From the NCBI RefSeq assembly GCF_004329715.1, contig NZ_JXSY01000015.1, forward strand, positions 124,001 to 188,000: 64,000 nt of DNA, written 5' to 3'. How positions within the stretch are numbered: the first letter of the stretch is position 1; the number at the start of each line of letters is the position of its first letter. This DNA comes from Bowmanella sp. JS7-9. GTDB lineage: Bacteria; Pseudomonadota; Gammaproteobacteria; Enterobacterales; Alteromonadaceae. The translations under genes and the position numbers were made by a program. The notes beneath the pieces were generated by a model. The model was not told the DNA's origin. It did not search any database and saw only the letters and a program-made list of their open reading frames with translations. Below, in pieces: positions 1 through 8,859 of this stretch.

Positions 1-865
1 TGGCATCCGTTACCTGAGTCGGGAATTCCTCACGAGTATCTCTTAACACCACACCTGGAGCGTTACGCAGTAACTCTTTAACCTGTTCAACTTCAATTGG
101 CTGATGGGTTTCAATATGAATCGCCTCGGCATGGCCATAAAACACCGGAACACGAACCGCTGTTGGGTTAACCAGTATGCTGTCATCGCCGAGAATTTTA
201 TGGGTTTCCCACACCATTTTCATTTCTTCTTTGGTGTAATCGTTATCCATAAACACGTCGATTTGCGGGATCACGTTAAATGCGATTTGACGGCTGAAAT
301 TCTCGACCTGCACTTCCTGGGCGTTCAACAGGCTGGCAGTCTGCTTGGCCAGTTCTTCCATCGCGTCTTTACCCGCCCCCGATACCGACTGGTAAGTACA
401 CACGTTGATGCGCGCAATGCCAACCGCATCATGGATAGGCTTCAATGCCACCAGCATCTGGATTGTTGAGCAGTTGGGATTGGCGATAATGTTACGGTTA
501 CGAAAATCTGCCAATGCATGCGGATTTACCTCCGGCACCACTAAAGGAATATCCGGCTCATAGCGATAGTGAGAGGTATTGTCGATCACCACACAGCCGG
601 CGTCGGCGGCCAGCGGAGCAAATTTAGCAGAGATGTTACCGCCCGCAGAGAACAAACCGATTTGTGCTTGTGACCAGTCAAACTCATCTGCGTTCAGTAC
701 AGTAATGTCCTTGCCCTTGAAGCTGATTGTGCCACCAGCAGAACGCTCACTGGCCAGTGGATATAGGTTATTTACCGGAAAATTACGCTCTTCCAGAATC
801 TCAATCATATGCTGGCCCACCAGACCGGTAGCGCCAAGCACCGCAACGTCAAAAGCACGTGACAT
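1..865 (-). CDS. asd: Aspartate-semialdehyde dehydrogenase, 3' part cut by window edge
   Basis: Reduces aspartyl-4-phosphate to aspartate semialdehyde with NADPH, the branch point to lysine/diaminopimelate, threonine and methionine, in the cytosol. The reading frame is open from the ATG at 863-865 to the left edge, so about 288 residues are seen and the C-terminus is missing. An N-terminal NADP-binding GATGLVG motif lies at residues 11-17. The catalytic cysteine is in NPNCSTIQ (Cys132), followed by a QSVSGAG segment. The sequence resembles the Vibrio/Shewanella second Asd type rather than the longer E. coli Asd. It follows pdxB by 41 bp on the same strand, the place held by the homologue usg in E. 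coli, so co-transcription with pdxB is likely. Confidence 0.95.
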   Translation of the reverse strand, partial: MSRAFDVAVLGATGLVGQHMIEILEERNFPVNNLYPLASERSAGGTISFKGKDITVLNADEFDWSQAQIGLFSAGGNISAKFAPLAADAGCVVIDNTSHYRYEPDIPLVVPEVNPHALADFRNRNIIANPNCSTIQMLVALKPIHDAVGIARINVCTYQSVSGAGKDAMEELAKQTASLLNAQEVQVENFSRQIAFNVIPQIDVFMDNDYTKEEMKMVWETHKILGDDSILVNPTAVRVPVFYGHAEAIHIETHQPIEVEQVKELLRNAPGVVLRDTREEFPTQVTDA

Positions 866-906
866 TAATGGTTTTCTCCACAAAGTGATAATTGAATGTG
901 CAGTTT

Positions 907-2025
907 TCAGACCGGCTGAAAACCAAGCCCATAGAGTGCCTGCGAAACAGAATTTTTTCCAGCATTTAAGCGATATGCAGAGCATTCTCTGCGTATCGGA
1001 TAGTGTTTACGCAACGCGCTAAAATCACTGGCATTTCGCATTTGCTGCCTAAAGCGTAGATCATCTTGTGAAATATCGTAGACGGCGCAGATTAATCGGT
1101 CGATATCCGCTGGTTGCGGATCTTGCAAAGTGAAACATTCGGGCTGCGCAGGTGGTAAAAAATCTGCCAACGATAAATTCGCTTCCATGGCTAACTGCTC
1201 ACAGGCTGCCTGATAGACCATTTCGGTACCGCGAGCTTTGCCTTCAATGCTGTGCCCCGCGATGTGGGCGCTGGCGAAAATCACATGAGGAATAAGCCGG
1301 GTGTCAATATCCGGCTCTCGCTCCCATACATCTAAAATAACATTCAACTTCCGGCCTGACTCAAACGCCGCCAGTAAGGCGCGGTTGTCTACTACCTCAC
1401 CGCGGGATGCGTTGATTAATAATTGGTTTGAAGATAATTGTGCCAGTCGCGTGGCATCGAACAGATGCAAAGTAGGATGGTCACCATTTTTGACCAGCGG
1501 CGTATGCAGGGTAATGACGTCACACTGCATAATCGCATCCATGGTCACAAATTCCCGGTTATCGCCTGCGGCCTGTTTCGGCGGATCGCACAACAGATAA
1601 CGCACACCCAGCGCCTCAAGGCGAGCAGCCAGCGCACTACCAACCTGCCCGGCTCCGACGATGCCGACGGTTTTATCCCGCCACTGCCATTGCAAACGGC
1701 CGGCGCTTTGCACCAGTGCACTGAGCACATATTCCGCCACGGATACGGCATTACAACCGGCTGCTACGTAGGCCGGAATATTGCGTTTTCGCAAATAATC
1801 TAAATCCAGGTGATTAAATCCGGCGGTGGCCGTCGCGACAAAGCGTAGCTTCTCACACTGACCAATTAACGCTTCATCCACTTTGGTCGTGGAGCGTACC
1901 AGCAGCATACTGGCATAGCGTAAATCCGCCGGCGTCACAGATCCGCCGCTAAATCCCTGACAAGGCCCTAAGCAGGCAAAAAACGCGTCGGCATAAGGCA
2001 TCGACGTTTCATAAAAAATGGTCAT
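907..2025 (-). CDS. pdxB: 4-phosphoerythronate dehydrogenase
   Basis: NAD-dependent 2-hydroxyacid dehydrogenase that oxidises 4-phosphoerythronate in pyridoxal phosphate synthesis. The 372-residue length fits the family. Visible marks are the Rossmann motif GIVGAGQVGSALA near residue 122, a substrate-binding arginine in ASRGEVVD, and the catalytic histidine in HIAGHSIEGKARG. The C-terminal PdxB dimerisation region ends in the usual YPIRREC-like segment. It lies between the fabB terminator and asd, and probably heads a pdxB-asd unit. The ATG at 2023-2025 starts directly into the conserved MTIFYE sequence. Confidence 0.95.
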   Translation of the reverse strand: MTIFYETSMPYADAFFACLGPCQGFSGGSVTPADLRYASMLLVRSTTKVDEALIGQCEKLRFVATATAGFNHLDLDYLRKRNIPAYVAAGCNAVSVAEYVLSALVQSAGRLQWQWRDKTVGIVGAGQVGSALAARLEALGVRYLLCDPPKQAAGDNREFVTMDAIMQCDVITLHTPLVKNGDHPTLHLFDATRLAQLSSNQLLINASRGEVVDNRALLAAFESGRKLNVILDVWEREPDIDTRLIPHVIFASAHIAGHSIEGKARGTEMVYQAACEQLAMEANLSLADFLPPAQPECFTLQDPQPADIDRLICAVYDISQDDLRFRQQMRNASDFSALRKHYPIRRECSAYRLNAGKNSVSQALYGLGFQPV

Positions 2026-2067
2026 GAAAAACTACTGTAACGAGTGTCAGATGTGCCATTATGCCAT

Positions 2068-2090
2068 AAAAAAAGGGGCTTTCGCCCCTG
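2068..2090 (-). terminator. Rho-independent terminator after fabB
   Basis: On the minus strand a 6-bp GC-rich stem (AGGGGC/GCCCCT) with a GAAA tetraloop is followed by seven T. It separates fabB from pdxB. Confidence 0.85.
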
Positions 2091-2107
2091 ATTGAATTGG
2101 ATAATGA

Positions 2108-3322
2108 TTACCCCTGATAACGAGCCATTACCAGCGTGGCATTGGTGCCACCGAAACCGAAACTGTTAGACATTACAGTATTCAGTTTCGCCTGACGCGG
2201 ACTGGTCACGATATCCAGACCAGCGGCCTGCTCATCAAGATTATCGATATTTACAGACGGCGCGATAAAGTCATATTGCATCATCAGCATGCTGTAAATG
2301 GCTTCCTGTACACCCGCGGCGCCCAATCCATGCCCTGTCATGGCTTTGGTAGCACTGATCGCAGGCGATTTATGCCCGAAGACATGCTGAATTGCGCCTA
2401 ATTCTTTTACATCGCCCACGGGTGTTGATGTGCCATGGGTGTTGAGATAATCAATTGGCGCAGACACGGTTTCCATCGCTTGCTGCATGCAGCGGATCGC
2501 GCCTTCACCAGACGGTGCCACCATATCGTAACCGTCTGATGTCGCCCCGTAGCCAACAATCTCAGCGTAAATATGCGCGCCACGCGCCAACGCATGCTCC
2601 AGTTCTTCAACCACGACCATACCGCCGCCGCCAGAGATCACGAAACCATCACGATCAGCATCATAGGTACGCGATGCTTTATCAGGTGTTTCATTGTATT
2701 TGGTCGACAGTGCGCCCATGGCATCAAACATCATTGCCAATGACCAGTGCACCTCTTCACCACCACCGGCAAATACAATGTCCTGTTTACCCAACTGAAT
2801 CTGTTCCAGCGCCGCACCGATACAGTGAGCTGACGTCGCACAGGCGGAACTGATCGAATAATTCACACCTTTAATTTCAAAAGGCGTGGCCAGACACGCA
2901 GATACCGTGCTGCTCATGGTGCGCGGCACCATATATGGCCCCACACGTTTGACGCCTTTTTCACGCAAGGTATCTGCCGCCTCAATTTGGTTGGCCGATG
3001 ATGCGCCACCTGAGCCCGCGATAAGACCCGTGCGTGGATTGGATACCATTTCCGCCGTCAATCCAGCGTCTTCAATCGCCTGTTGCATGGAGATGTATGC
3101 AAAGGCCGCGGCATCCCCCATAAAGCGAATCGCTTTACGGTCAATATGTTCTTTAATATCAATGGCGGGTTGGCCCCAAACCTGGCTGCGCAGTCCCATC
3201 TCCACAAATTGCTGTGAATGGCTGATACCGCTTTTGCCGGTTTGTAAGGCGGCCAGCACTTCCTGTTTGTTATTCCCAATACTGGATACAATACCTAATC
3301 CAGTGATCACCGCTCTTTTCAT
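2108..3322 (-). CDS. fabB: Beta-ketoacyl-ACP synthase I
   Basis: Condenses malonyl-ACP with acyl-ACP in type II fatty acid elongation and is needed for unsaturated fatty acids. It has 404 residues when started at the ATG at 3320-3322, which gives the family's [10 protein letters not shown] start and has an AGGG site upstream; an in-frame extension to 3352 is unlikely to be used. The catalytic triad is visible: Cys161 in SSACATSAH, His296 in NTHGTSTP and His331 in TGHGLG. A GFGGTN loop is near the C-terminus. It is divergent from mnmC, as in E. coli. Confidence 0.97.
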   Translation of the reverse strand: MKRAVITGLGIVSSIGNNKQEVLAALQTGKSGISHSQQFVEMGLRSQVWGQPAIDIKEHIDRKAIRFMGDAAAFAYISMQQAIEDAGLTAEMVSNPRTGLIAGSGGASSANQIEAADTLREKGVKRVGPYMVPRTMSSTVSACLATPFEIKGVNYSISSACATSAHCIGAALEQIQLGKQDIVFAGGGEEVHWSLAMMFDAMGALSTKYNETPDKASRTYDADRDGFVISGGGGMVVVEELEHALARGAHIYAEIVGYGATSDGYDMVAPSGEGAIRCMQQAMETVSAPIDYLNTHGTSTPVGDVKELGAIQHVFGHKSPAISATKAMTGHGLGAAGVQEAIYSMLMMQYDFIAPSVNIDNLDEQAAGLDIVTSPRQAKLNTVMSNSFGFGGTNATLVMARYQG

Positions 3323-3419
3323 ATTTAACCCTGAATGTAAAATTGCCCGCACATGTTAAAGATTTTTAGCGGAAAACTGGTCTGCTCTTTGCTCCGTTTT
3401 TCCGCGTGGATGACAGAAT

Positions 3420-5408
3420 TTGAAAATTACCCCTGCCAGTATCGCTTTTAATCAGCAAGGCACCCCGGTTGCCACCGAATTTGACGATGTCTACTTCTCT
3501 AATCAGGATGGCTTGGCTGAAAGCCATTTCGTGTTTTTTCAACACAATGGCTTACCACAACGCTGGCAGTCACCGAGTAGTTTGCCATTTGTCATCGCCG
3601 AAACTGGTTTTGGTACCGGCCTGAATTTTTTGCAAACCTGGCAACAGTTTGTCGAAAGCGGTCAGCAAGCACAAGCCCTGCACTTTATCAGCGTGGAAAA
3701 ATTCCCGTTAACCCGCGCCGATTTGGCTCAGGCTCTGGCCAGTTGGCCGACGCTACAGGGATTTGCCGCACAACTAATCCAGCAATATCCCGCCGCTATT
3801 GCGGGCTGTCACCGACTAGAGTTTGAACAAGGTAAGGTTTTCCTGGATCTGCACTTCGGCGATGTGGACGATATCTTCAGCGATATGGCCTGCCCGCCCG
3901 ATGGACTGGTGGACGCCTTTTATCTGGACGGCTTTGCGCCGTCAAAAAATCCACAGATGTGGAGCGATAGTTTGTTTTCACACATGGCGCGCCTGGGGAA
4001 ACCGGGCAGCACCTTTGCCACGTTCACCGCCGCGGGTTTTGTGCGTCGAGGCTTGCAAGCCGCCGGTTACAGCGTGGATAAGGTGCCGGGCTTTGGCACC
4101 AAACGGGAAATGCTGTGTGGCAGACTGGAGAACAAGCCGCTAACCCAAAGCGACTCCTGCTGGCAACGCTATCAGGCTAAACCTGCATCTAAACAAGTAA
4201 CTATTATTGGCGCAGGGTTGGCGGGCGCAAATCTTGCTCATGCCCTGGCCAAACGCGGTATCGAGATCAATCTGTTTAGTCAGGCAGAGGGAGCGGCGGA
4301 TGGGGCATCGGGTAATCTGCAGGGTGGGTTCTATCCACAGCTGCATGTGGCCCCCAGTCACAGCAGTCTGATTCAGGCGCTGGCTTTTACCTACGCAAAA
4401 AGGACCTATGCCTGTCTGCTCAATGACGGCTATGCATTTGACGGAGAATTTTGTGGCGTGTTGCAGGTAGGGTTTAATCCTGAACAACAGGCTCGGATTC
4501 AATCACTGGCAGAGCGCGCCAGTTGGCCGCAAGACTTAGTTCATTGGGTTGATGTGGATACCTGCAGCGAATTAGCTGGCATCGCCATGCCCTATCCCGC
4601 CCTGTTTATTCGCGAAGGCGGTTGGCTGAATCCGCCCTCCCTGATTGATGCACTATTGCAAAAGGCATCCAGCCTGAGTCCGCTGACTTGTCACTACCAG
4701 CATAGATTGCAACACGTAGAGCGCCTCCCTCAAGGCTGGCTACTGACGTTTGACAATGGCGTGCAGCACCAGTGTGAGACGTTAGTGTTTGCCACCGGTG
4801 CCGAGTCAATCAATCTTCCCCTATTAAATGCGTTACCGCTACGCCCGGTGCGCGGACAGGTCGAGCATCTGCCCTCACAGGGGCAACTTAGCAAATTGCG
4901 CAGTGTCGTATGTCATAAAGGCTATCTCACCCCCGCATGGCAGGGCCGGCATGCAATGGGTTCCACCTATACAAAAGGTGATATGGCAAGGGATGTGCGG
5001 GGGGCGGAGAGCGATTACAACCTCAGCACTTTGCAAACCGCACTGGCAGATTGTGACTGGGTCGGAGAGGTACATGGCGACGGCCAGGCGCGCGCATCGG
5101 TCCGTTGTACCACACCGGATCACCAGCCAATTATGGGCGCCATGCCTGATGTTGCCGCTCAGCAGCAGCAATTTCAAACACTGAACCAACGCAAAGCAGA
5201 GGATATTGCCCTCGCGCCATCTACCTTGCCGGGCATGTATGTACTGACAGGATTAGGCTCCCGGGGGCTGTGCACGGCGCCGCTGATGGCTGAGGCATTG
5301 GTTTGCCAGATGTACGGCGAACCTTTGCCGCTCGGTCAAACTTTGCTTAATGCCCTCAATCCCAACCGGTTTTTATTGCGAGAACTGAAAAAAAGCGCAG
5401 CTAATTAA
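3420..5408 (+). CDS. mnmC: Bifunctional tRNA wobble uridine enzyme MnmC
   Basis: Makes the last two steps of 5-methylaminomethyl-2-thiouridine in tRNA: FAD-dependent removal of carboxymethyl, then SAM-dependent methylation. It has 662 residues. The N-terminal methyltransferase carries ETGFGTGLNF (61-70) and a DAFYLDGFAPSKNP block near 170. The C-terminal oxidoreductase begins with the FAD motif IIGAGLAGANLA near residue 262 and ends in the GLGSRGL segment. The start is a TTG at 3420: a stop codon lies nine bases upstream in frame and no ATG comes before conserved sequence. A GGA sits about 11 bases upstream. Confidence 0.95.
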   Translation: MKITPASIAFNQQGTPVATEFDDVYFSNQDGLAESHFVFFQHNGLPQRWQSPSSLPFVIAETGFGTGLNFLQTWQQFVESGQQAQALHFISVEKFPLTRADLAQALASWPTLQGFAAQLIQQYPAAIAGCHRLEFEQGKVFLDLHFGDVDDIFSDMACPPDGLVDAFYLDGFAPSKNPQMWSDSLFSHMARLGKPGSTFATFTAAGFVRRGLQAAGYSVDKVPGFGTKREMLCGRLENKPLTQSDSCWQRYQAKPASKQVTIIGAGLAGANLAHALAKRGIEINLFSQAEGAADGASGNLQGGFYPQLHVAPSHSSLIQALAFTYAKRTYACLLNDGYAFDGEFCGVLQVGFNPEQQARIQSLAERASWPQDLVHWVDVDTCSELAGIAMPYPALFIREGGWLNPPSLIDALLQKASSLSPLTCHYQHRLQHVERLPQGWLLTFDNGVQHQCETLVFATGAESINLPLLNALPLRPVRGQVEHLPSQGQLSKLRSVVCHKGYLTPAWQGRHAMGSTYTKGDMARDVRGAESDYNLSTLQTALADCDWVGEVHGDGQARASVRCTTPDHQPIMGAMPDVAAQQQQFQTLNQRKAEDIALAPSTLPGMYVLTGLGSRGLCTAPLMAEALVCQMYGEPLPLGQTLLNALNPNRFLLRELKKSAAN

Positions 5409-5415
5409 GCTGCGC
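5388..5415 (-). terminator. Terminator ending the FlgO-like operon
   Basis: A 7-bp stem (GCGCAGC/GCTGCGC) at 5395-5415 is followed on the minus strand by seven T (5388-5394). It overlaps the convergent 3' ends of mnmC and the last FlgO-like gene. Confidence 0.8.
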
Positions 5416-6060
5416 GTAGGCTTGCATGCTGTCCAGAACCGTGTAGGGAATTAGCACGTCAGCGCTGGCCACCACTTGTTTGTTATCCAGCGACATCATC
5501 CGTGCAAAGACCTTTAATCCATTCGGTGTAGGCTGCAGCGTGCCCGATACGATATGGGTGAGATTAAACGACCGGCTGAGTTCACTGGCATCGCGACTGA
5601 ACACCCGTTCCCCATCCGCGCCTAACTGAATATTGCCGGTCAAACGTACATCGACCACACTGGCACCACTTTTTTGCAGCGCCTGCAGCAGATTTTCCGC
5701 CAGAATATTCCCCACCGGACCGGTCTGTTTCAAACTCTCATCCAGCATCACAAAAGACGCCACGGCAACACGACGGTCAGCCGGCAACATCTCGCCATGG
5801 GTGGCCATTTGCAGCGCTAGCTGCTCGGCATAATCCCCCAGGGTTTTATGGGTGTAGCGCGCCGCAAACGAACTCGGTAGCCGTCTACTGACGATTTCCT
5901 GCTGCTCCAAGTGACTTGGCGTTGTCATTGGCGTATGCGGATAAAAGCGTGGTGCGGGCTGTGGCGCCGTGCTGACATCAGTTTGCACAGTTTGCTCCAT
6001 CTCCAGCAAGGTACAGCCGGTTAACATCAACACTGGCAACGCGTGCAATATTTTATTCAT
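5401..6060 (-). CDS. FlgO-domain outer-membrane lipoprotein, third of a tandem triplet
   Basis: The product has 219 residues. The lipoprotein signal ends in LTGC with the lipid-bearing cysteine at residue 16. A proline-rich linker follows, then the FlgO-type domain with VAVASFVMLD, an ILAENLLQAL helix, DVRLTGNI and a SGTLQPTPNGLKVFARMMSLDNKQV-type strand pair. FlgO proteins are outer-membrane lipoproteins linked to the polar flagellum (H/T ring) in Vibrio. This copy follows the second by 3 bp and ends the operon at a terminator. It shares only moderate identity with its two neighbours, so they look like old duplicates. Family assignment is by motif recognition; which copy acts at the flagellum is unknown. 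Confidence 0.8.
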   Translation of the reverse strand: MNKILHALPVLMLTGCTLLEMEQTVQTDVSTAPQPAPRFYPHTPMTTPSHLEQQEIVSRRLPSSFAARYTHKTLGDYAEQLALQMATHGEMLPADRRVAVASFVMLDESLKQTGPVGNILAENLLQALQKSGASVVDVRLTGNIQLGADGERVFSRDASELSRSFNLTHIVSGTLQPTPNGLKVFARMMSLDNKQVVASADVLIPYTVLDSMQAYAQLN

Positions 6061-6063
6061 GCT

Positions 6064-6795
6064 CTAGCCCTGTTTCAGGTTAACGCGCTCATGGCTTTGC
6101 TGGCCTTCACCTAAGATGGCATCCACTACGTGAAAGGGGATCAGCATTTGCGCAGTCGCGACAACCGCCTTTGATTTCATGCCTAATACACGTGCATTGA
6201 CCATATACCCACCACTGTGCTTCGCTAATGTACCGGTCAGGATGTAATTCAGACCGACATTACCGTCCAATTCCAGAAAATCACGGGTCAGGAAAAAATC
6301 CCCCTGCGGCGTGATGCGAATATAATCGGTACTTTTAAAGTCCACGACCGGGATCCGAAATTTATGCAACTCATGCATAAACGACTCGGCCATCTGCAAC
6401 CCTAAAAGATTGGTTTGCTGTAAATCACTGTCCAACAGCGCGAAATGGGTAACACCAATGGGGGTCTTATCTGATACATATTCCATATTGCTGACCAAGT
6501 CCTGGGTCAGACTCTGGACATAGTCTCCAATATGCCGCCCCGTGTACTGGCTGAGATAGCCGCCACGTTGCAGGTGACTGTTTGACGCGGGGTTGCCAAA
6601 CGCATCCAGCGACAACTTATCGCCATTTTCGTCCTGCTCATATTCGCGCACGTTAACCACGCGCATGGGTTGGGCAGTGGCAGGCATGTCCTTGCTGGTT
6701 TGAACTGTTTCATCCTGTCCCAGCCAGCTCTGCATATCCCAGCTGGCGCAGCCTGTCAGCATCAATACACAGGCCAAAGGTAATTGTTTAATCAT
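6064..6795 (-). CDS. FlgO-domain outer-membrane lipoprotein, second of a tandem triplet
   Basis: The product has 243 residues when started at the ATG at 6793-6795. That ATG follows a strong GAGGGG site, while the upstream in-frame ATG at 6813 overlaps the previous stop. The lipobox is LTGC with Cys16. The domain shows GVTHFALLDSDLQ, a MAESFMHELH helix, VVDFKSTDYI, YILTGTLAKHSGGYMVNARV and a C-terminal MLIPFHVVDAI, the same layout as its neighbours. The middle gene has the longest linker (about residues 17-95), rich in polar residues. It is expected to sit at the inner face of the outer membrane. The 14-bp gap to the gene before it and 3 bp to the one after support one transcript. Confidence 0.82.
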   Translation of the reverse strand: MIKQLPLACVLMLTGCASWDMQSWLGQDETVQTSKDMPATAQPMRVVNVREYEQDENGDKLSLDAFGNPASNSHLQRGGYLSQYTGRHIGDYVQSLTQDLVSNMEYVSDKTPIGVTHFALLDSDLQQTNLLGLQMAESFMHELHKFRIPVVDFKSTDYIRITPQGDFFLTRDFLELDGNVGLNYILTGTLAKHSGGYMVNARVLGMKSKAVVATAQMLIPFHVVDAILGEGQQSHERVNLKQG

Positions 6796-6809
6796 TTTGT
6801 TCCCCTCAC

Positions 6810-7406
6810 TCATTGCGTTTTACGGTAAAGCAGACCGTTGCGACTGGTAACTTGCTCCTCCTGCCAGAATAAACCGGCCGGGAAAAATTTGGTGGCTGCT
6901 GCGATCACATCCCGGGATTGCACATGCACCAGGCGTGCATTGACGATGGCTCCCGCTTCCTGACGCACAATCGTGCCACTTAAAAAGTATTCCGCCGGTT
7001 GCGAACCGGCAAGCTCTTCAATACTGCGGGAGAAAACCCGTTCTGAGTCACCGCTGAGCAAAATATCAGGCGTTAATTTATAATCCTGCGCAATCCAGCC
7101 ACGACGGCTGAGTTCGGTGATCAGCCCTTGTTCCAGCTGATGGCCCAATAGCATCAGCGGATTCTGTTCAGTCAGATTAGATTTGAGCGTGGTAACCGGC
7201 ACGAAAGTGGCTACAGCGATGCGACTGGTACGATCGACACGAATGCGTGACAGTAATTCCGATGCCAGTTCAGAGGTGTGATATTCCACATTGCCGAGCG
7301 CCGGGATCTCGTCACCGGACAACTGGCGTGACGTGTCGGCTACATCCGGGCTGGTACTGCATCCGGCGATAAAGGCAGTAAATACAAAGGGTAACAGCGC
7401 TTTCAT
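6810..7406 (-). CDS. FlgO-domain outer-membrane lipoprotein, first of a tandem triplet
   Basis: The product has 198 residues. The lipobox is FIAGC with Cys16. The FlgO-type domain shows RIAVATFVPV near residue 60, LGHQLEQGLITELSRRG, SGDSERVFSRSIEEL, YFLSGTIVRQEAGAIVNARLV and an FFPAGLFW end. It is the promoter-proximal gene: a sigma-54 type site lies 35-50 bp upstream inside the end of yfcL. In Vibrio flgO is normally paired with flgP; here flgP lies about 49 kb away without an adjacent flgO, so this gene or one of its two neighbours is the best candidate for that role. Confidence 0.82.
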   Translation of the reverse strand: MKALLPFVFTAFIAGCSTSPDVADTSRQLSGDEIPALGNVEYHTSELASELLSRIRVDRTSRIAVATFVPVTTLKSNLTEQNPLMLLGHQLEQGLITELSRRGWIAQDYKLTPDILLSGDSERVFSRSIEELAGSQPAEYFLSGTIVRQEAGAIVNARLVHVQSRDVIAAATKFFPAGLFWQEEQVTSRNGLLYRKTQ

Positions 7407-7439
7407 AAAAGGACCTTTGGTTTGCGTTAGTAAACCAAA

Positions 7440-7457
7440 AGCAATAAACGCGCCAAT
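7440..7457 (-). promoter_or_regulatory. Sigma-54 type promoter for the FlgO triplet
   Basis: The minus strand reads TTGGCGCGTTTATTGCTT, with the invariant GG and GC separated by exactly ten bases. Only one base differs from the TTGGCACG half and none from TTGCW. It lies 35-50 bp before the first FlgO-like start codon and borders the yfcL stop codon. Confidence 0.75.
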
Positions 7458-7733
7458 TTATGCGGGTTGTAGCCCCAACCAGAAGCGCTGCACCTGCTGC
7501 TGGTCGTCACCATCCAGCTCACCTTTTTCAAAGGCCTGTTGCAGGCTTTCCTGCATTGCGCTTTGCAGTGCCGTGATTGTAAGTGATGCGTCCAATTCGC
7601 AACGGGCAACAACCAATGAAAAGTGACCATGCAGATAGCCGGCCATAAACAGCTCGTCATCGCTGCCCTGCTCCACAGTGGCATCAAATGCCGCCTCAAT
7701 GGCGGCGCAATATTGCTCAAAATTCATCATCAT
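7458..7733 (-). CDS. yfcL: YfcL family protein
   Basis: A 91-residue acidic protein of unknown function. It keeps the family core SDDELFMAGYLHGHFSLVVA (about residues 24-43) and the C-terminal block EKGELDGDDQQQV. E. coli YfcL has the same length and the same neighbours, mnmC and epmC (yfcM). Its start overlaps the end of the ATP-NAD kinase-like gene by 17 bp, so the two are probably co-translated. Conservation of the neighbourhood is the only clue to its role. Confidence 0.9.
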   Translation of the reverse strand: MMMNFEQYCAAIEAAFDATVEQGSDDELFMAGYLHGHFSLVVARCELDASLTITALQSAMQESLQQAFEKGELDGDDQQQVQRFWLGLQPA

Positions 7734-8859
7734 TTCCGGGGGAGCGTAGTGGGTAGACCACTTTGTCCCGATAACCTGTAATTACGCTGATCACACCAGA
7801 TAAACGTTTATCCAGCGCCACATCACCACTGTCTGTAATCAATGGGCGATGATTCAGCGCCTGTAATTTGGTTTTGCTGGCCACCAGCAAAATATTTTCC
7901 TTACCCACCTGTTCAATCACTGCTGGGCTTAACTGCTGATTGCCACGTCCCAACACATGGCCCTGGCCACCAATCAGCGTAATGACCAGTTTGACAGGAT
8001 GTCCGCTGATCAGGCTCAATAACTGACTGGCACTGACATCACTGGCAAGCAGTTGATTATCCCGCACAACATCCACTCCCAACAGGGTATTTGCCAGGCC
8101 TCGCTGCTGCATAATGAAATCAACGGTAGAACCAGAGCCCATAACAAATAAGGTCTGAGGAGACTCGTCCATCATCTCGCCGATATAATCGGCAATGTCC
8201 ATCAGCACCAATTCTTCTGATTCGCGGCCAGAGGTTTTGGTGGCCTGAATGTATTCTAAATCGGCGGGAATATTCATTTCACCATAGGGACGAGCCTGCA
8301 CCCGTCCTGCGCGAAACGCGTCTTCATCAATATCGCGCACATCGGCCTGTTGCAGGCTCAATAACTCGCCCTGCACCATTTTCCGCACCACGCGGCCTGC
8401 GGCGGCGGGCGTCACCGCATATACACCGGAGTGAATTTTGCAGCCAGCCGGCACACCAAGCACCGCGACTCGCTCACCGACGGCGGCGCAGATATTACGC
8501 GCGGTACCATCGCCCCCGGCAAACAGGATTAAGTCGACACCGGCCCCGACTAACAAGGTGGCGCAATGTTCAGTATCACTGGCCTCGCTCGGCTCCTGCT
8601 TTGGCTGATACACCACCTGTGTATTGAAGCCCATTTGCCGGGCCAATTGTTCGCCCATCAAACCACCTGCGGTGAATACCGTCAGGTCATCGGTTAAATC
8701 TGCTATCGCACTCAGACACTGGGCCATACGGGGATTGGCATTCATTGACGCCCCCTGCGCCAATGCCTGCGTGCGGATTTCACAACCATCGCTGCCCTTG
8801 AGCCCCAAAGCGCCGCCAATTCCCGCATAAGGGTTTATGATCAATCCCAGTTTAAACAT
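7717..8859 (-). CDS. ATP-NAD kinase family protein
   Basis: Predicted NAD-kinase-like enzyme of about 380 residues, of the longer family distinct from the main NAD kinase NadK. The nucleotide-binding motif AGGDGTARN is at residues 114-122. A PAGCKIHSGVYAVTP segment follows near 137, matching the region where NAD kinases bind the substrate. A second GGQGHVLGRGNQQ block is at the C-terminus. The start chosen is the ATG at 8857-8859, which overlaps the epmC stop as ATGTTTAA; a GTG at 8871 is possible but has no visible ribosome site. The actual substrate cannot be told from sequence. Confidence 0.85.
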   Translation of the reverse strand: MFKLGLIINPYAGIGGALGLKGSDGCEIRTQALAQGASMNANPRMAQCLSAIADLTDDLTVFTAGGLMGEQLARQMGFNTQVVYQPKQEPSEASDTEHCATLLVGAGVDLILFAGGDGTARNICAAVGERVAVLGVPAGCKIHSGVYAVTPAAAGRVVRKMVQGELLSLQQADVRDIDEDAFRAGRVQARPYGEMNIPADLEYIQATKTSGRESEELVLMDIADYIGEMMDESPQTLFVMGSGSTVDFIMQQRGLANTLLGVDVVRDNQLLASDVSASQLLSLISGHPVKLVITLIGGQGHVLGRGNQQLSPAVIEQVGKENILLVASKTKLQALNHRPLITDSGDVALDKRLSGVISVITGYRDKVVYPLRSPGNDDEF

